Shown one piece after another: positions 43,483-51,143 of a stretch of DNA of 64,000 nt. The DNA is from Candidatus Villigracilis propinquus. GTDB taxonomy: Bacteria; Chloroflexota; Anaerolineae; Anaerolineales; Villigracilaceae. The notes beneath the pieces were generated by a model. That model had not been told where the DNA came from. It worked only from the letters and a program-made list of their open reading frames with translations, and did no database searches. How positions within the stretch are numbered: the stretch's first letter is position 1; each line of letters opens with the position of its first letter. The stretch spans positions 97,565 to 161,564 of the forward strand of contig JADKDM010000033.1 in the NCBI GenBank assembly GCA_016714565.1, written 5' to 3'. The position numbers and the translations under genes were made by a program.

Positions 43483-44539
43483 AGGTTCAAACGTTGAACA
43501 TCTTCAACCTTCAACCTTTCAACCTGCTAACCTGCAAACCTTGTGGGTCGGCGGTGAAGGCGGCATGGAAGAGGAACTTGTGAAGCGCGAAGGCATCGCG
43601 TTTCGTTCCGTTCCCGCGGCTGGTGTGCATGGCGTTGGCCTGCGCGCTCTGCCCGGCAACATTGCCAAGCTCACACGTGGAGTGATCGAATCGCGCCGCA
43701 TCCTGCGCGACTTCAAACCCGATGTGCTCTTCTTCACCGGCGGTTTCGTGGCAGCTCCCATGGCCGTGGCTGGCCGAAATATTCCAACCGTATTGTATGT
43801 GCCTGATATTGAGCCGGGTCTTGCGCTCAAATTCCTTTCCAATTTTTCGGATGTCGTCACTGTGACAGCTCCCGACTCGAAGAAATATTTTTCACGCCTT
43901 GAGAGAATCACCGTCACCGGCTACCCGCTTCGTGCTGACCTTTCAAGCTGGTCCCGCGAAAAAGCGACTCAACACTTTGGGCTGGACGCCGCCAAGCCCA
44001 CCCTGCTTGTCACTGGCGGAAGCAAAGGCGCGCGTTCCATTAATACCGCAGTCTTGAACCACCTTGAAGAACTTTTGAACATTGCACAGGTCATCCATAT
44101 CACCGGTAATCTTGATTGGCCTGTTGTTGAAAAAGCCGCGGAAACATTGCCCGCAGAGTTGAGGTCCCGCTACCATGCCATGCCATACTCGCATGAAATG
44201 GGTGCCGCCCTCGCCGCCGCAGACTTGGTTGTTTCCCGCGCGGGCGCATCGTCATTGGGCGAATATCCATTTTTTGGATTACCCGCCGTGCTTGTGCCGT
44301 ACCCGTACGCGTGGCGCTATCAAAAAGTAAATGCAGATTATCTTGCCGAAAAGAACGCGGCGGTCATCTTGCAGGATGAACTGTTGGAAGATAAACTCGT
44401 ACTTATTGTTAAAGATGTGTTGATGAATATAAATAAACGTGAAGCCATGCGCGCCGCAATGAAAAAATTATCAAACCCGAATGCAGCCCGTATGATCGCC
44501 AGCCAGTTGGTTAAATTGGCAGGAGAACAACCCCTATGA
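43380..44539 (+). CDS. murG: UDP-GlcNAc transferase MurG (frameshifted near residue 30)
   Basis: MurG adds GlcNAc to lipid I. GTG 43380 has GGAGGT six bases upstream and opens VRLLICAGGTGGGVYPALAVLEAL, the glycine-rich N-terminus of MurG. That frame stops at 43583. The remainder, LWVGGEGGMEEELVKREGI through the UDP-GlcNAc-binding VVSRAGASSLGEYPFFGLPAVLVPYPYA, is in the frame of ftsW up to 44539. One base restored between 43467 and 43479 joins the two. A 72-bp palindromic insert (43469-43540) adds about 24 residues at the join. The start overlaps the ftsW basic tail by about 100 bases, so this stretch would code in two frames. Confidence 0.85.
43469..43540 (+). repeat. 72-bp AGGTTGA-type palindromic insert inside murG
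   Basis: GGTTTACAGGTT at 43469-43480 pairs with AACCTGCAAACC at 43529-43540, with further GGTTGAA/TTCAACC units inside. It separates the MurG N-terminal glycine loop from the rest and is where the reading frame breaks. Other MurG proteins, as I recall them, have only a few residues here. Confidence 0.75.
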
Positions 44540-45063
44540 TGAGCATTGTCTATCTCTTTTGGATGTATGTGCTGCTCTTTGCAGTGATCGGCGCCATGCG
44601 CGGCTGGGCCAAGGAACTGCTCGTTGCGTTCAGCGTCATTACCGCGTTGGCTGTTAATTTGCTTTTGGAAAAATACATCCCCCTTGTCCGCGATCTGGAT
44701 AAGACCACCAGCTCCGTCTTCTGGATTCGTACCCTCATTCTGACGGCATTGGTGTATTTCGGGTATCAGACCGTGTCACTTCCACGACTTGCATCCAAGG
44801 CGGCGCGTGAGCGTTTGCAGGATGCCTTGTTCGGTGCAGTGCTTGGCGCCCTGAATGGCTATTTCATTGCAGGTACCATTCTATACTACAACCATGTGGC
44901 AAACTATCCCTATAACAAGATCATCAGCCCGGCAACAGACCCGGTCATAATTGAGGTTATTAATAGAATGATGAACTATATGCCCCCGCGCTTTTTGGGC
45001 GAGCCGGGCATTTACTTTGCCGTTATCATCATCCTTATCTTTATTATTGTGGTGTATATCTAA
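44536..45063 (+). CDS. CvpA-like membrane protein
   Basis: This 175-residue protein has four hydrophobic segments. Its start, YLFWMYVLLFAVIGAMRGWAKELLVAFSVITAL, follows the CvpA pattern (GxxRGxxKELxxLxGxxxA). CvpA proteins in other bacteria affect envelope stability and colicin V release. The gene overlaps murG by four bases, so it belongs to the cluster. Members in this position are not part of the standard division set, so its role here is open. Confidence 0.7.
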   Translation: MMSIVYLFWMYVLLFAVIGAMRGWAKELLVAFSVITALAVNLLLEKYIPLVRDLDKTTSSVFWIRTLILTALVYFGYQTVSLPRLASKAARERLQDALFGAVLGALNGYFIAGTILYYNHVANYPYNKIISPATDPVIIEVINRMMNYMPPRFLGEPGIYFAVIIILIFIIVVYI

Positions 45064-45068
45064 TTTAC

Positions 45069-45134
45069 GTCATGCGAGGAGGGTGCTCTTCCCGACGAAG
45101 CAATCTCGTTGGATGGGCCAGCGCCCGCAATGAC
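45069..45134 (+). repeat. GTCAT...ATGAC palindromic repeat before murC
   Basis: The ends GTCATGCGAGG and CGCAATGAC are inverted, and the inner part (GACGAAGCAATCTCG) matches a short repeat I recall as widespread in bacterial genomes (GTCATTGCGAGG...GAAGCAATCTC). It fills the gap between the cvpA-like gene and murC. Confidence 0.75.
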
Positions 45135-45146
45135 ATCAGGAATCTT

Positions 45147-46532
45147 ATGAAACGAATTCACTTCATCGGCATTGGCGGTTCAGGGCTTTCTGCCATCGCG
45201 CGCCTGCTTAAAGAGAGCGGCTATGAAGTGACTGGTTCAGACCGCACCCTCTCCCAGTTTGCGGTGGATCTGCAGAACAAAGGCATTTCTGTTTACATTG
45301 GTCATCATCCCCGTAACGTGGGCGGCGCAGACATGGTCATTCGTTCCTCTGCAATTACGGATGACAACCCCGAGGTGGAAGCGGCGAAACATGCAGGCAT
45401 CCCTGTCTACAAACGCTCGGATTTTCTCGGACAGTTAATGGCTGATAAAACAGGCATCGCCGTCGCTGGGACGCATGGCAAGACCACCACCACCGCCATG
45501 ATCGCCTGGGTGTTATATGCAATGAAGCGCGATCCATCCTTTATTGTGGGGGGAATGCTGAATAACCTGAAGGTCAACGCGCACGCCGGCAAAGGTGACC
45601 TGTTCGTCATCGAAGCGGACGAATATGACCGCATGTTCCTCGGCCTCAAGCCGCGTATCGAAGTGGTTACCAACCTTGAGCATGATCATCCCGATATTTA
45701 CCCGAAGTTCGAGGATATGTATGCGGCTTTCCAGAGCTTCGTGGACCTGCTTCCTCCCGACGGCACATTGATCGTTTGTGCCGAGGATGAAGGTGCCGTC
45801 ACTTTATTGACTTATGCCCGCCGCAAGGGACTGAACATCGTCTCATACAGCGTGCAGGGCGAAATGACCATCAACAGCCCGCAGTGGATGCAGGCGCGCA
45901 CGATTAAACCCAATGACCGCGGTGGTTTTGATTTTTCTGTGATGACGAACATTGGCGCATTCTCCTCTTCGGTCATCCATGTTTCGCTGCAGGTGCCGGG
46001 CGAGCACAATGTCCGCAATGCGCTGGCTGTGCTTTCGGTTGGCGCCACGCTTGGCCTTCCTTTGCAGGAAGTGGCCGATGCGTTGGGTCAGTTCACCGGC
46101 ACAGGCCGCCGTTTTGAAGTACGCGGCGAACGTCACGGTATCGTTGTGATCGATGATTATGCCCATCATCCCACCGAGATCCGCGCCACGCTGGCCGGCG
46201 CAAAGATGCGTTACCCGAACCATCGCATTTGGGCCGTCTGGCAGCCGCATACGTATTCCCGCACGCAGACGTTGTTCTACGAATTCTCTCGAGCGTTTTC
46301 TGATGCCAACGAAGTGCTCGTTACAGAAATTTACGCCTCGCGTGAAGCCAGGCAGGATTTCTCTTCCGCAGAGGTGGTCAGTGCCATGCCGCATCCATCC
46401 GTGCGTTACACCGGCTCGCTGAGTGATACGAAGAAGTATTTATTGGATCATCTTCGCTCCGGCGATGTGGTGATCGTCCTTTCCGCTGGCGATGCGGACC
46501 AGATCAGTTCCGACCTTTTAAAAGTATTGTGA
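45147..46532 (+). CDS. murC: UDP-MurNAc:L-Ala ligase MurC
   Basis: This 461-residue Mur ligase adds L-Ala to UDP-MurNAc. It has the N-terminal HFIGIGGSGLSAIARLL, the P-loop GTHGKTTTTAMIAW, EADEYDRMFL, and the C-terminal VIDDYAHHPTEIRATL, all MurC-specific. I chose ATG 45147 with AGGA upstream; the open frame extends to 45072 but that part is the palindromic repeat. Length is normal. Confidence 0.95.
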   Translation: MKRIHFIGIGGSGLSAIARLLKESGYEVTGSDRTLSQFAVDLQNKGISVYIGHHPRNVGGADMVIRSSAITDDNPEVEAAKHAGIPVYKRSDFLGQLMADKTGIAVAGTHGKTTTTAMIAWVLYAMKRDPSFIVGGMLNNLKVNAHAGKGDLFVIEADEYDRMFLGLKPRIEVVTNLEHDHPDIYPKFEDMYAAFQSFVDLLPPDGTLIVCAEDEGAVTLLTYARRKGLNIVSYSVQGEMTINSPQWMQARTIKPNDRGGFDFSVMTNIGAFSSSVIHVSLQVPGEHNVRNALAVLSVGATLGLPLQEVADALGQFTGTGRRFEVRGERHGIVVIDDYAHHPTEIRATLAGAKMRYPNHRIWAVWQPHTYSRTQTLFYEFSRAFSDANEVLVTEIYASREARQDFSSAEVVSAMPHPSVRYTGSLSDTKKYLLDHLRSGDVVIVLSAGDADQISSDLLKVL

Positions 46533-46539
46533 GTTGTAT

Positions 46540-46752
46540 ATGCCAGATGAAAGACGACAAACGCATCAAGACCAGACCGAGGTGATCGCCCTGCCTCCGT
46601 TGAGAATGGTTCTCGTCCATGCACAGGAAGAACGTGAGAACCGTGCCGCTGTTCTTGCGGCTATGATCAAGTCCGCGGCGCCGCAGGAAGATGTGGAACC
46701 GCAGGATCTGAAGAAGATCATTGAGCATTTGAAGAGGAAAGATCAGTCGTAA
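46540..46752 (+). CDS. small soluble protein between murC and murB
   Basis: This 70-residue protein (MPDERRQTHQDQTEVIALPP ... IIEHLKRKDQS) is acidic and basic by turns, has no membrane segment, and shows two predicted helices. Its ATG lies seven bases after the murC stop, and its stop overlaps the murB ATG (TAATG). Codon use resembles the neighbours. No ribosome-binding site is seen. I do not recognise it; the tight packing suggests a real translated gene, perhaps a coupling or regulatory peptide. Confidence 0.55.
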   Translation: MPDERRQTHQDQTEVIALPPLRMVLVHAQEERENRAAVLAAMIKSAAPQEDVEPQDLKKIIEHLKRKDQS

Positions 46753-47675
46753 TGATTATGACCAGTTCCGTATTTGCAGTGGACATGTTGCGCCAGAAGT
46801 TTGGCGATGCCGTGCAGGAGAATGTCTCTCTTGCGCCGTACACCTCTGCGCGCATCGGCGGCCCTGCGGATGTGCTGCTCACCATCAAATCAGCGGATGA
46901 GCTTGCTGCGGTTATGCAATTCATCTGGGAGCAGGAGCTTCCGCATTATGTGTTGGGCGGCGGTTCGAATGTTCTCGTCAGTGACAGGGGCGTGCGCGGG
47001 ATCGTGGTTTTGAACAAGGCGAAGGAAGTGCAATTCGAAACAGGCGACAACCCCACAGTCTGGTGTGAAGCGGGAGTCATCTTCAGCAATCTCGCGAATC
47101 GCTGCGCGTCCAAAGGATTGGCAGGCCTGGAATGGGCGGCGACAGTCCCAGGCACGGTGGGCGGTGCAGTGTATGGAAATGCTGGCGCGTTCGGCGGAGA
47201 CATGGCTGCGAATTTGATCCACGCCGAGCTGTTGACGAAGAATGGCCGCGAAAAATATTCTGTCGAGCAAATGGGTTATAACTATCGCACGAGTGTATTG
47301 AAGCGTGGCGAAATAAAAGCAATAGTACTTTCGGCTTTATTGAGATTAAAAAATTCAACGAAAGAGGAAGTGTCTGTTAAAATCGAACAATTCAGCGAAC
47401 GCCGAAAGGCCACGCAGCCGCCCGGTGCGAGCATGGGTTCCATGTTCAAGAACCCTGCGGGCGACCATGCGGGCCGTTTGATCGAAGCCGCGGGACTCAA
47501 AGGGTCGCGCATCGGCACCGCTGAGATCAGCACGTTGCATGGAAATTTTTTTGTAAATCATGGCGAGACTCGCGCGAGCGATGTCCGCGAGTTGATTGAT
47601 TTAACCCGTGCCACAGTGAAACAAAAATTTGGCGTTGAACTTGAGTTGGAAGTTGAACTTGTAGGAGAATGGTAG
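46752..47675 (+). CDS. murB: UDP-MurNAc dehydrogenase MurB
   Basis: This 307-residue FAD enzyme reduces UDP-GlcNAc-enolpyruvate to UDP-MurNAc. It has YTSARIGGPADVL, the FAD-binding YVLGGGSNVLVSD, WAATVPGTVGGAVYGNAGAFGG, the YNYRTS motif and the end PPGASMGSMFKNPAGDHAGRLIEAAGLKG. The short form lacks the YQ loop, as in type II MurB. It overlaps the small gene before it by one base, and ddl follows after one base. Confidence 0.95.
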   Translation: MIMTSSVFAVDMLRQKFGDAVQENVSLAPYTSARIGGPADVLLTIKSADELAAVMQFIWEQELPHYVLGGGSNVLVSDRGVRGIVVLNKAKEVQFETGDNPTVWCEAGVIFSNLANRCASKGLAGLEWAATVPGTVGGAVYGNAGAFGGDMAANLIHAELLTKNGREKYSVEQMGYNYRTSVLKRGEIKAIVLSALLRLKNSTKEEVSVKIEQFSERRKATQPPGASMGSMFKNPAGDHAGRLIEAAGLKGSRIGTAEISTLHGNFFVNHGETRASDVRELIDLTRATVKQKFGVELELEVELVGEW

Positions 47676-47676
47676 T

Positions 47677-48789
47677 TTGAAAAAACTTCGCGTTGCAGTG
47701 CTCTTCGGTGGACGTTCAGGCGAACATGATGTTTCGCTGATGTCTGCGCGTTCCGTGCTGGTGGCGCTTGACCCTGAAAAATATGAAGTGACCCAGATCG
47801 GCATCACCTTGGGTGGCGAATGGTTGACTGGTGAAAATACGCTGGAGGCCTTCACCAGTGGAAAATTCAGCGAATTGAATCGCGCCATTCTCCCTGGTGA
47901 TCCTTCGCATGCTTCACTTTACGTTTCACGTGTCACGAATCACGCTGAGACCATCCATAAACTTTCAGACATCGATATCTTCTTCCCCGTCCTGCACGGC
48001 CCCTTCGGCGAAGACGGCACTCTGCAAGGTTTACTCGAAATGGCGGACGTGGCGTATGTAGGCGCAGGCGTGGCGGGTTCCTCCGTGGGTATGGACAAAG
48101 GTATCTTTAAAGATGTCATGCGTGCCAATAATATCCCCATCGTGGAATCGATCCTTGTTTTGCGCGGCGATATCGAAACAGATATGAACGGCGTTATCGA
48201 ACAGGTTGAAAAGATGGGCGCATACCCCTTCTTTGCAAAACCTGCCAACCTCGGTTCCTCCGTTGGCATCAGCAAGTGCAATTCCCGTTCCGATCTCTCC
48301 GAAGGATTGATGGAAGCCGCCCGCTATGACCGCCGCATTGTCATCGAAAAAGGCGTGGGTAACGTCCGCGAGGTGGAAGTCAGCGTGCTTGGAAATGAAC
48401 ACCCAGAGACATCCGTCTGTGGGGAGGTGCTGCCGAGCCGTGAGTTCTATTCCTACGAATCAAAATATGTGGACGGCACTTCCGGTCTCATCATTCCTTC
48501 GCAGCTGCCGAATGAAGTCACTGAAAAAATTCGCGAATACGCAGTCCGCGCCTACAAGGCTATTGATTGCGCAGGCATGGCGCGCGCAGACTTCTTTGTT
48601 GAAAGCGACACGAACAAAATTTACTTGAACGAATTGAATACCTTGCCCGGTTTCACTTCCATCAGCATGTATCCCAAACTTTGGCAGGCGAGTGGATTGG
48701 CTTACCCGCAGTTGGTTGACCGCTTGATCGAGCTTGCTCTTGCGCGAAAAGCGCAGCGTGACCATACCGAACGCCGGAGGTCCGCATGA
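47677..48789 (+). CDS. ddl: D-alanine-D-alanine ligase
   Basis: This 370-residue ATP-grasp ligase joins two D-Ala. It has VLFGGRSGEHDVSLMSARSV, the ATP part FFAKPANLGSSVGISKC, RADFFVESDTNKIYLNELNTLPGFT and the omega loop. The start is a TTG at 47677 (MKKLRVAVLFGG), with GTAGGAGAA ten bases upstream; no ATG fits. It overlaps ftsQ by four bases. Confidence 0.95.
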   Translation: MKKLRVAVLFGGRSGEHDVSLMSARSVLVALDPEKYEVTQIGITLGGEWLTGENTLEAFTSGKFSELNRAILPGDPSHASLYVSRVTNHAETIHKLSDIDIFFPVLHGPFGEDGTLQGLLEMADVAYVGAGVAGSSVGMDKGIFKDVMRANNIPIVESILVLRGDIETDMNGVIEQVEKMGAYPFFAKPANLGSSVGISKCNSRSDLSEGLMEAARYDRRIVIEKGVGNVREVEVSVLGNEHPETSVCGEVLPSREFYSYESKYVDGTSGLIIPSQLPNEVTEKIREYAVRAYKAIDCAGMARADFFVESDTNKIYLNELNTLPGFTSISMYPKLWQASGLAYPQLVDRLIELALARKAQRDHTERRRSA

Positions 48790-49796
48790 GCGAGAAACGC
48801 GAACTTACCCGTGCTGAGACCGCCCGCCTTCGCCGCGCCCAACGTGCTGTGAAGGAAATGGAGCAAACCAAAAAGCAAGCCACGCGGCCCGTCGTGCCGG
48901 TCACATCACGCACACGGCCTGCGCCGGTTTCATCCAGACCGATCCTTGTGGCAAGGCCCCGCCGCTTTAATATCGCGCTCGGCCTGCCCGAGTTCCATTT
49001 GCACAAACCAAAATTTGCCATGCCTCGCTTTCGTGCAAATTTGCGTTTTGCATCCATTCTTATTTCGCTTTTTCTCGGCGTGGCAATTTATCTGGCTTTC
49101 GCACTGCCTTACTTTTATGTTCCCGCCGCAACGGTGCTTGGCAACAACCGTATCAGCAAGGAAGAGATCACCAACGTCACCGGTGTTGTCGGTCAATCCA
49201 TTTTTATGGTGCAGCCCGATGAATTGGAAACCCGCCTGCGCACGAACTACCCCGAACTGCTTTCAGCGGAGGTAAAAGTCTATTTGCCGAATCATGTCTA
49301 CGTTACGGTCAGCGAGCGCACGCCCGTCATCCTCTGGCAAAAAGGCGAAGGCTATACCTGGATCGATGCAACCGGCGTGGCATTCCGTCCGCGTGGGTTG
49401 GAAGCGGGATTGGTCCCCGTCATCGCTGTGGATGAACCGGTACCCGGCGTCAAAGTATTGGATGACCCATTCAGCCCGCCGCCCTACATGCAAAAGGAAT
49501 TGGTGGATGCGGTTCTCGCTCTTTCCCCGCTGCTGCCTGCCGGCCAGACGATGACATTTGACTCCGCTCATGGCCTGGGCTGGAAAGACCCGCGGGGCTG
49601 GCAGGCTTATTTTGGCACCAGCGCACAGGATATGCCCTTGAAAGCGCGCGTGTATCAATCCCTTGTGGATTCATTGATGGCACGCAGCGTGTACCCCGAA
49701 TATATAAATGTGGTCTATCCCGAAGCGCCGTATTATCGAATGGCGGTAACGGAGACCGAAGCAACACCAGAAGAAACAGTGGATAGCGAACAATAA
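48786..49796 (+). CDS. ftsQ: division protein FtsQ/DivIB
   Basis: This 336-residue bitopic protein has a long basic cytoplasmic N-terminus (1-85), one membrane segment (about 88-110) and a POTRA domain (about 113-180: VLGNNRISKEEITNVTGVVGQSIFMV ... VYVTVSERTPVILWQ). A C-terminal beta domain follows. The motif order and position between ddl and ftsA define it as FtsQ/DivIB. It ties FtsL and its partners to the septum. Confidence 0.9.
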   Translation: MSEKRELTRAETARLRRAQRAVKEMEQTKKQATRPVVPVTSRTRPAPVSSRPILVARPRRFNIALGLPEFHLHKPKFAMPRFRANLRFASILISLFLGVAIYLAFALPYFYVPAATVLGNNRISKEEITNVTGVVGQSIFMVQPDELETRLRTNYPELLSAEVKVYLPNHVYVTVSERTPVILWQKGEGYTWIDATGVAFRPRGLEAGLVPVIAVDEPVPGVKVLDDPFSPPPYMQKELVDAVLALSPLLPAGQTMTFDSAHGLGWKDPRGWQAYFGTSAQDMPLKARVYQSLVDSLMARSVYPEYINVVYPEAPYYRMAVTETEATPEETVDSEQ

Positions 49797-49798
49797 AT

Positions 49799-51043
49799 AT
49801 GGAAGAGATCGTAGTAGGCATTGATGTAGGCACGACAAAGGTTTGCACTCTCGTGGGACGCGTGGAGGATGCAAAGACTATTCGCATTCTCGGCGTGGGC
49901 ATTGAGCCTTCGGACGGCATCCGCAAAGGCATCATCGTGGACCTTGCCGCCGCATCGGCAGCCATTAAGCGCTCTGTGGAAAAAGCGGAACGCACTTCCG
50001 GTTTGGAGATCACCACCGGCTTTGTCAGCCTTGCGGGTGCGCATGTTTCATCGGTTAACAGCCGCGGCGCAACCGGCGTCCCGGGCGGCATCATCAACGC
50101 AATGGATATTGCTCACGCGCTCGATCAGGCGCAGGCGGTTGCCATTCCGCACGACCGCGAGATCGTGCATGTCATTCAGCGCGGCATCACCGTGGATGGA
50201 CAGGAAGGCGTGAAGACGCCCATCGGAATGCACGGCTATAAGCTCGAAGTGGAAACGCATATTATCACCGCCGCCGCCGCAACCGTGGATAACCTCCGCC
50301 AATGCGTCAGCGCGGCCGGTGTGAATATTCAGCAATTCGTTTTGAATCCTCTCGCTTCAGCGGAAGTGGTGCTGACCGAGCAGGAACGTCAGATGGGTGT
50401 GGCGGTCTGCGATATTGGCGGCGGCACCACCGACCTGGCGATTTATGTGGATGGAGATGTCTGGCATACGATGGTATTGGCTGTTGGCGGCAACCACGTT
50501 ACGCAGGATATTGCGCACGGGCTGCGTTTGCCCATGTCTCAGGCGGAGGAAGTGAAAAAGCAGCAGGGCCATGCCATTCGGTCCGATATTGGAAGCGAGG
50601 AGTATTTCTCCATCCGTCCATTTGGCGAAGATCACGATGTGCGCATCAATCGCCAGGACCTTGCTCATATCATCGAAGCACGCATCGAAGAAACATTTGG
50701 ATTGATCCTGCAGGAGATCAAACGCTCAGGCTATGATGGGCTTCTCCCCGCAGGCATGGTATTGACCGGCGGTACCTCGGCATTGCCCGGCATCAAACAC
50801 ATTGCCAGTGAAGTGTTGGGAATGCCTGTGCGCACCGCGCAGCCGGAGAATCTCACGGGGCTGGTGGATAAATTGGATTCGCCCGCATATTCAACCAGCG
50901 TGGGTTTGCTGCGCTGGGCCACCACCATGCGCGAACATGATGTTGCATATTCAGGCGGCGAAAAGAAACGCCGCAGATCGCGAGGAGAAAGCAATATGAA
51001 TTTTGACGCAGTCAAGAATTGGATGAAACGCTTGTTGCCGTAG
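49799..51043 (+). CDS. ftsA: division protein FtsA
   Basis: This 414-residue actin-fold ATPase tethers FtsZ to the membrane. It has the phosphate-1 loop VVGIDVGTTKVCTLVG, the SHS2-like 1C domain, phosphate-2 CDIGGGTTDLAIYVDG, and the adenosine motif LTGGTSALPGIKHIA. The C-terminus ends in an amphipathic helix, FDAVKNWMKRLLP, which is the membrane-targeting sequence. It starts two bases after ftsQ. Confidence 0.95.
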   Translation: MEEIVVGIDVGTTKVCTLVGRVEDAKTIRILGVGIEPSDGIRKGIIVDLAAASAAIKRSVEKAERTSGLEITTGFVSLAGAHVSSVNSRGATGVPGGIINAMDIAHALDQAQAVAIPHDREIVHVIQRGITVDGQEGVKTPIGMHGYKLEVETHIITAAAATVDNLRQCVSAAGVNIQQFVLNPLASAEVVLTEQERQMGVAVCDIGGGTTDLAIYVDGDVWHTMVLAVGGNHVTQDIAHGLRLPMSQAEEVKKQQGHAIRSDIGSEEYFSIRPFGEDHDVRINRQDLAHIIEARIEETFGLILQEIKRSGYDGLLPAGMVLTGGTSALPGIKHIASEVLGMPVRTAQPENLTGLVDKLDSPAYSTSVGLLRWATTMREHDVAYSGGEKKRRRSRGESNMNFDAVKNWMKRLLP

Positions 51044-51073
51044 AGATTTTTTTCAGTAACTCGCCTTCCGCAA

Positions 51074-51143
51074 TGTCACCCTGAGCGAGAGCGAAGGGTC
51101 TCTGAGGCAATCGTAGAGATTCTTCGCTTCGCTCAGAATGACA
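51074..51143 (+). repeat. TGTCACCCTGAGCG-type palindromic repeat between ftsA and ftsZ
   Basis: TGTCACCCTGAGCG at the left and CGCTCAGAATGACA at the right are inverted over 12 of 14 positions. The inner GCGAAGGGTCTC and GAGATTCTTCGC halves match a short repeat known from many genomes (CTGAGCGAAGCGAAGAATCTC-like). Its right end contains the ATG at 51138 that opens the extended ftsZ frame. Confidence 0.85.

Noticed and set aside
42209..44539. Natural FtsW-MurG fusion protein of 776 residues
   Set aside because: The fusion would lack the MurG N-terminal glycine-rich loop, which is present in another frame behind its own ribosome-binding site; one base repairs both genes.
45072..45146. N-terminal extension of MurC
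   Set aside because: The 25 extra codons are the palindromic repeat read in frame; MurC proteins start at MKRIHFIGIGGSG-like sequence.
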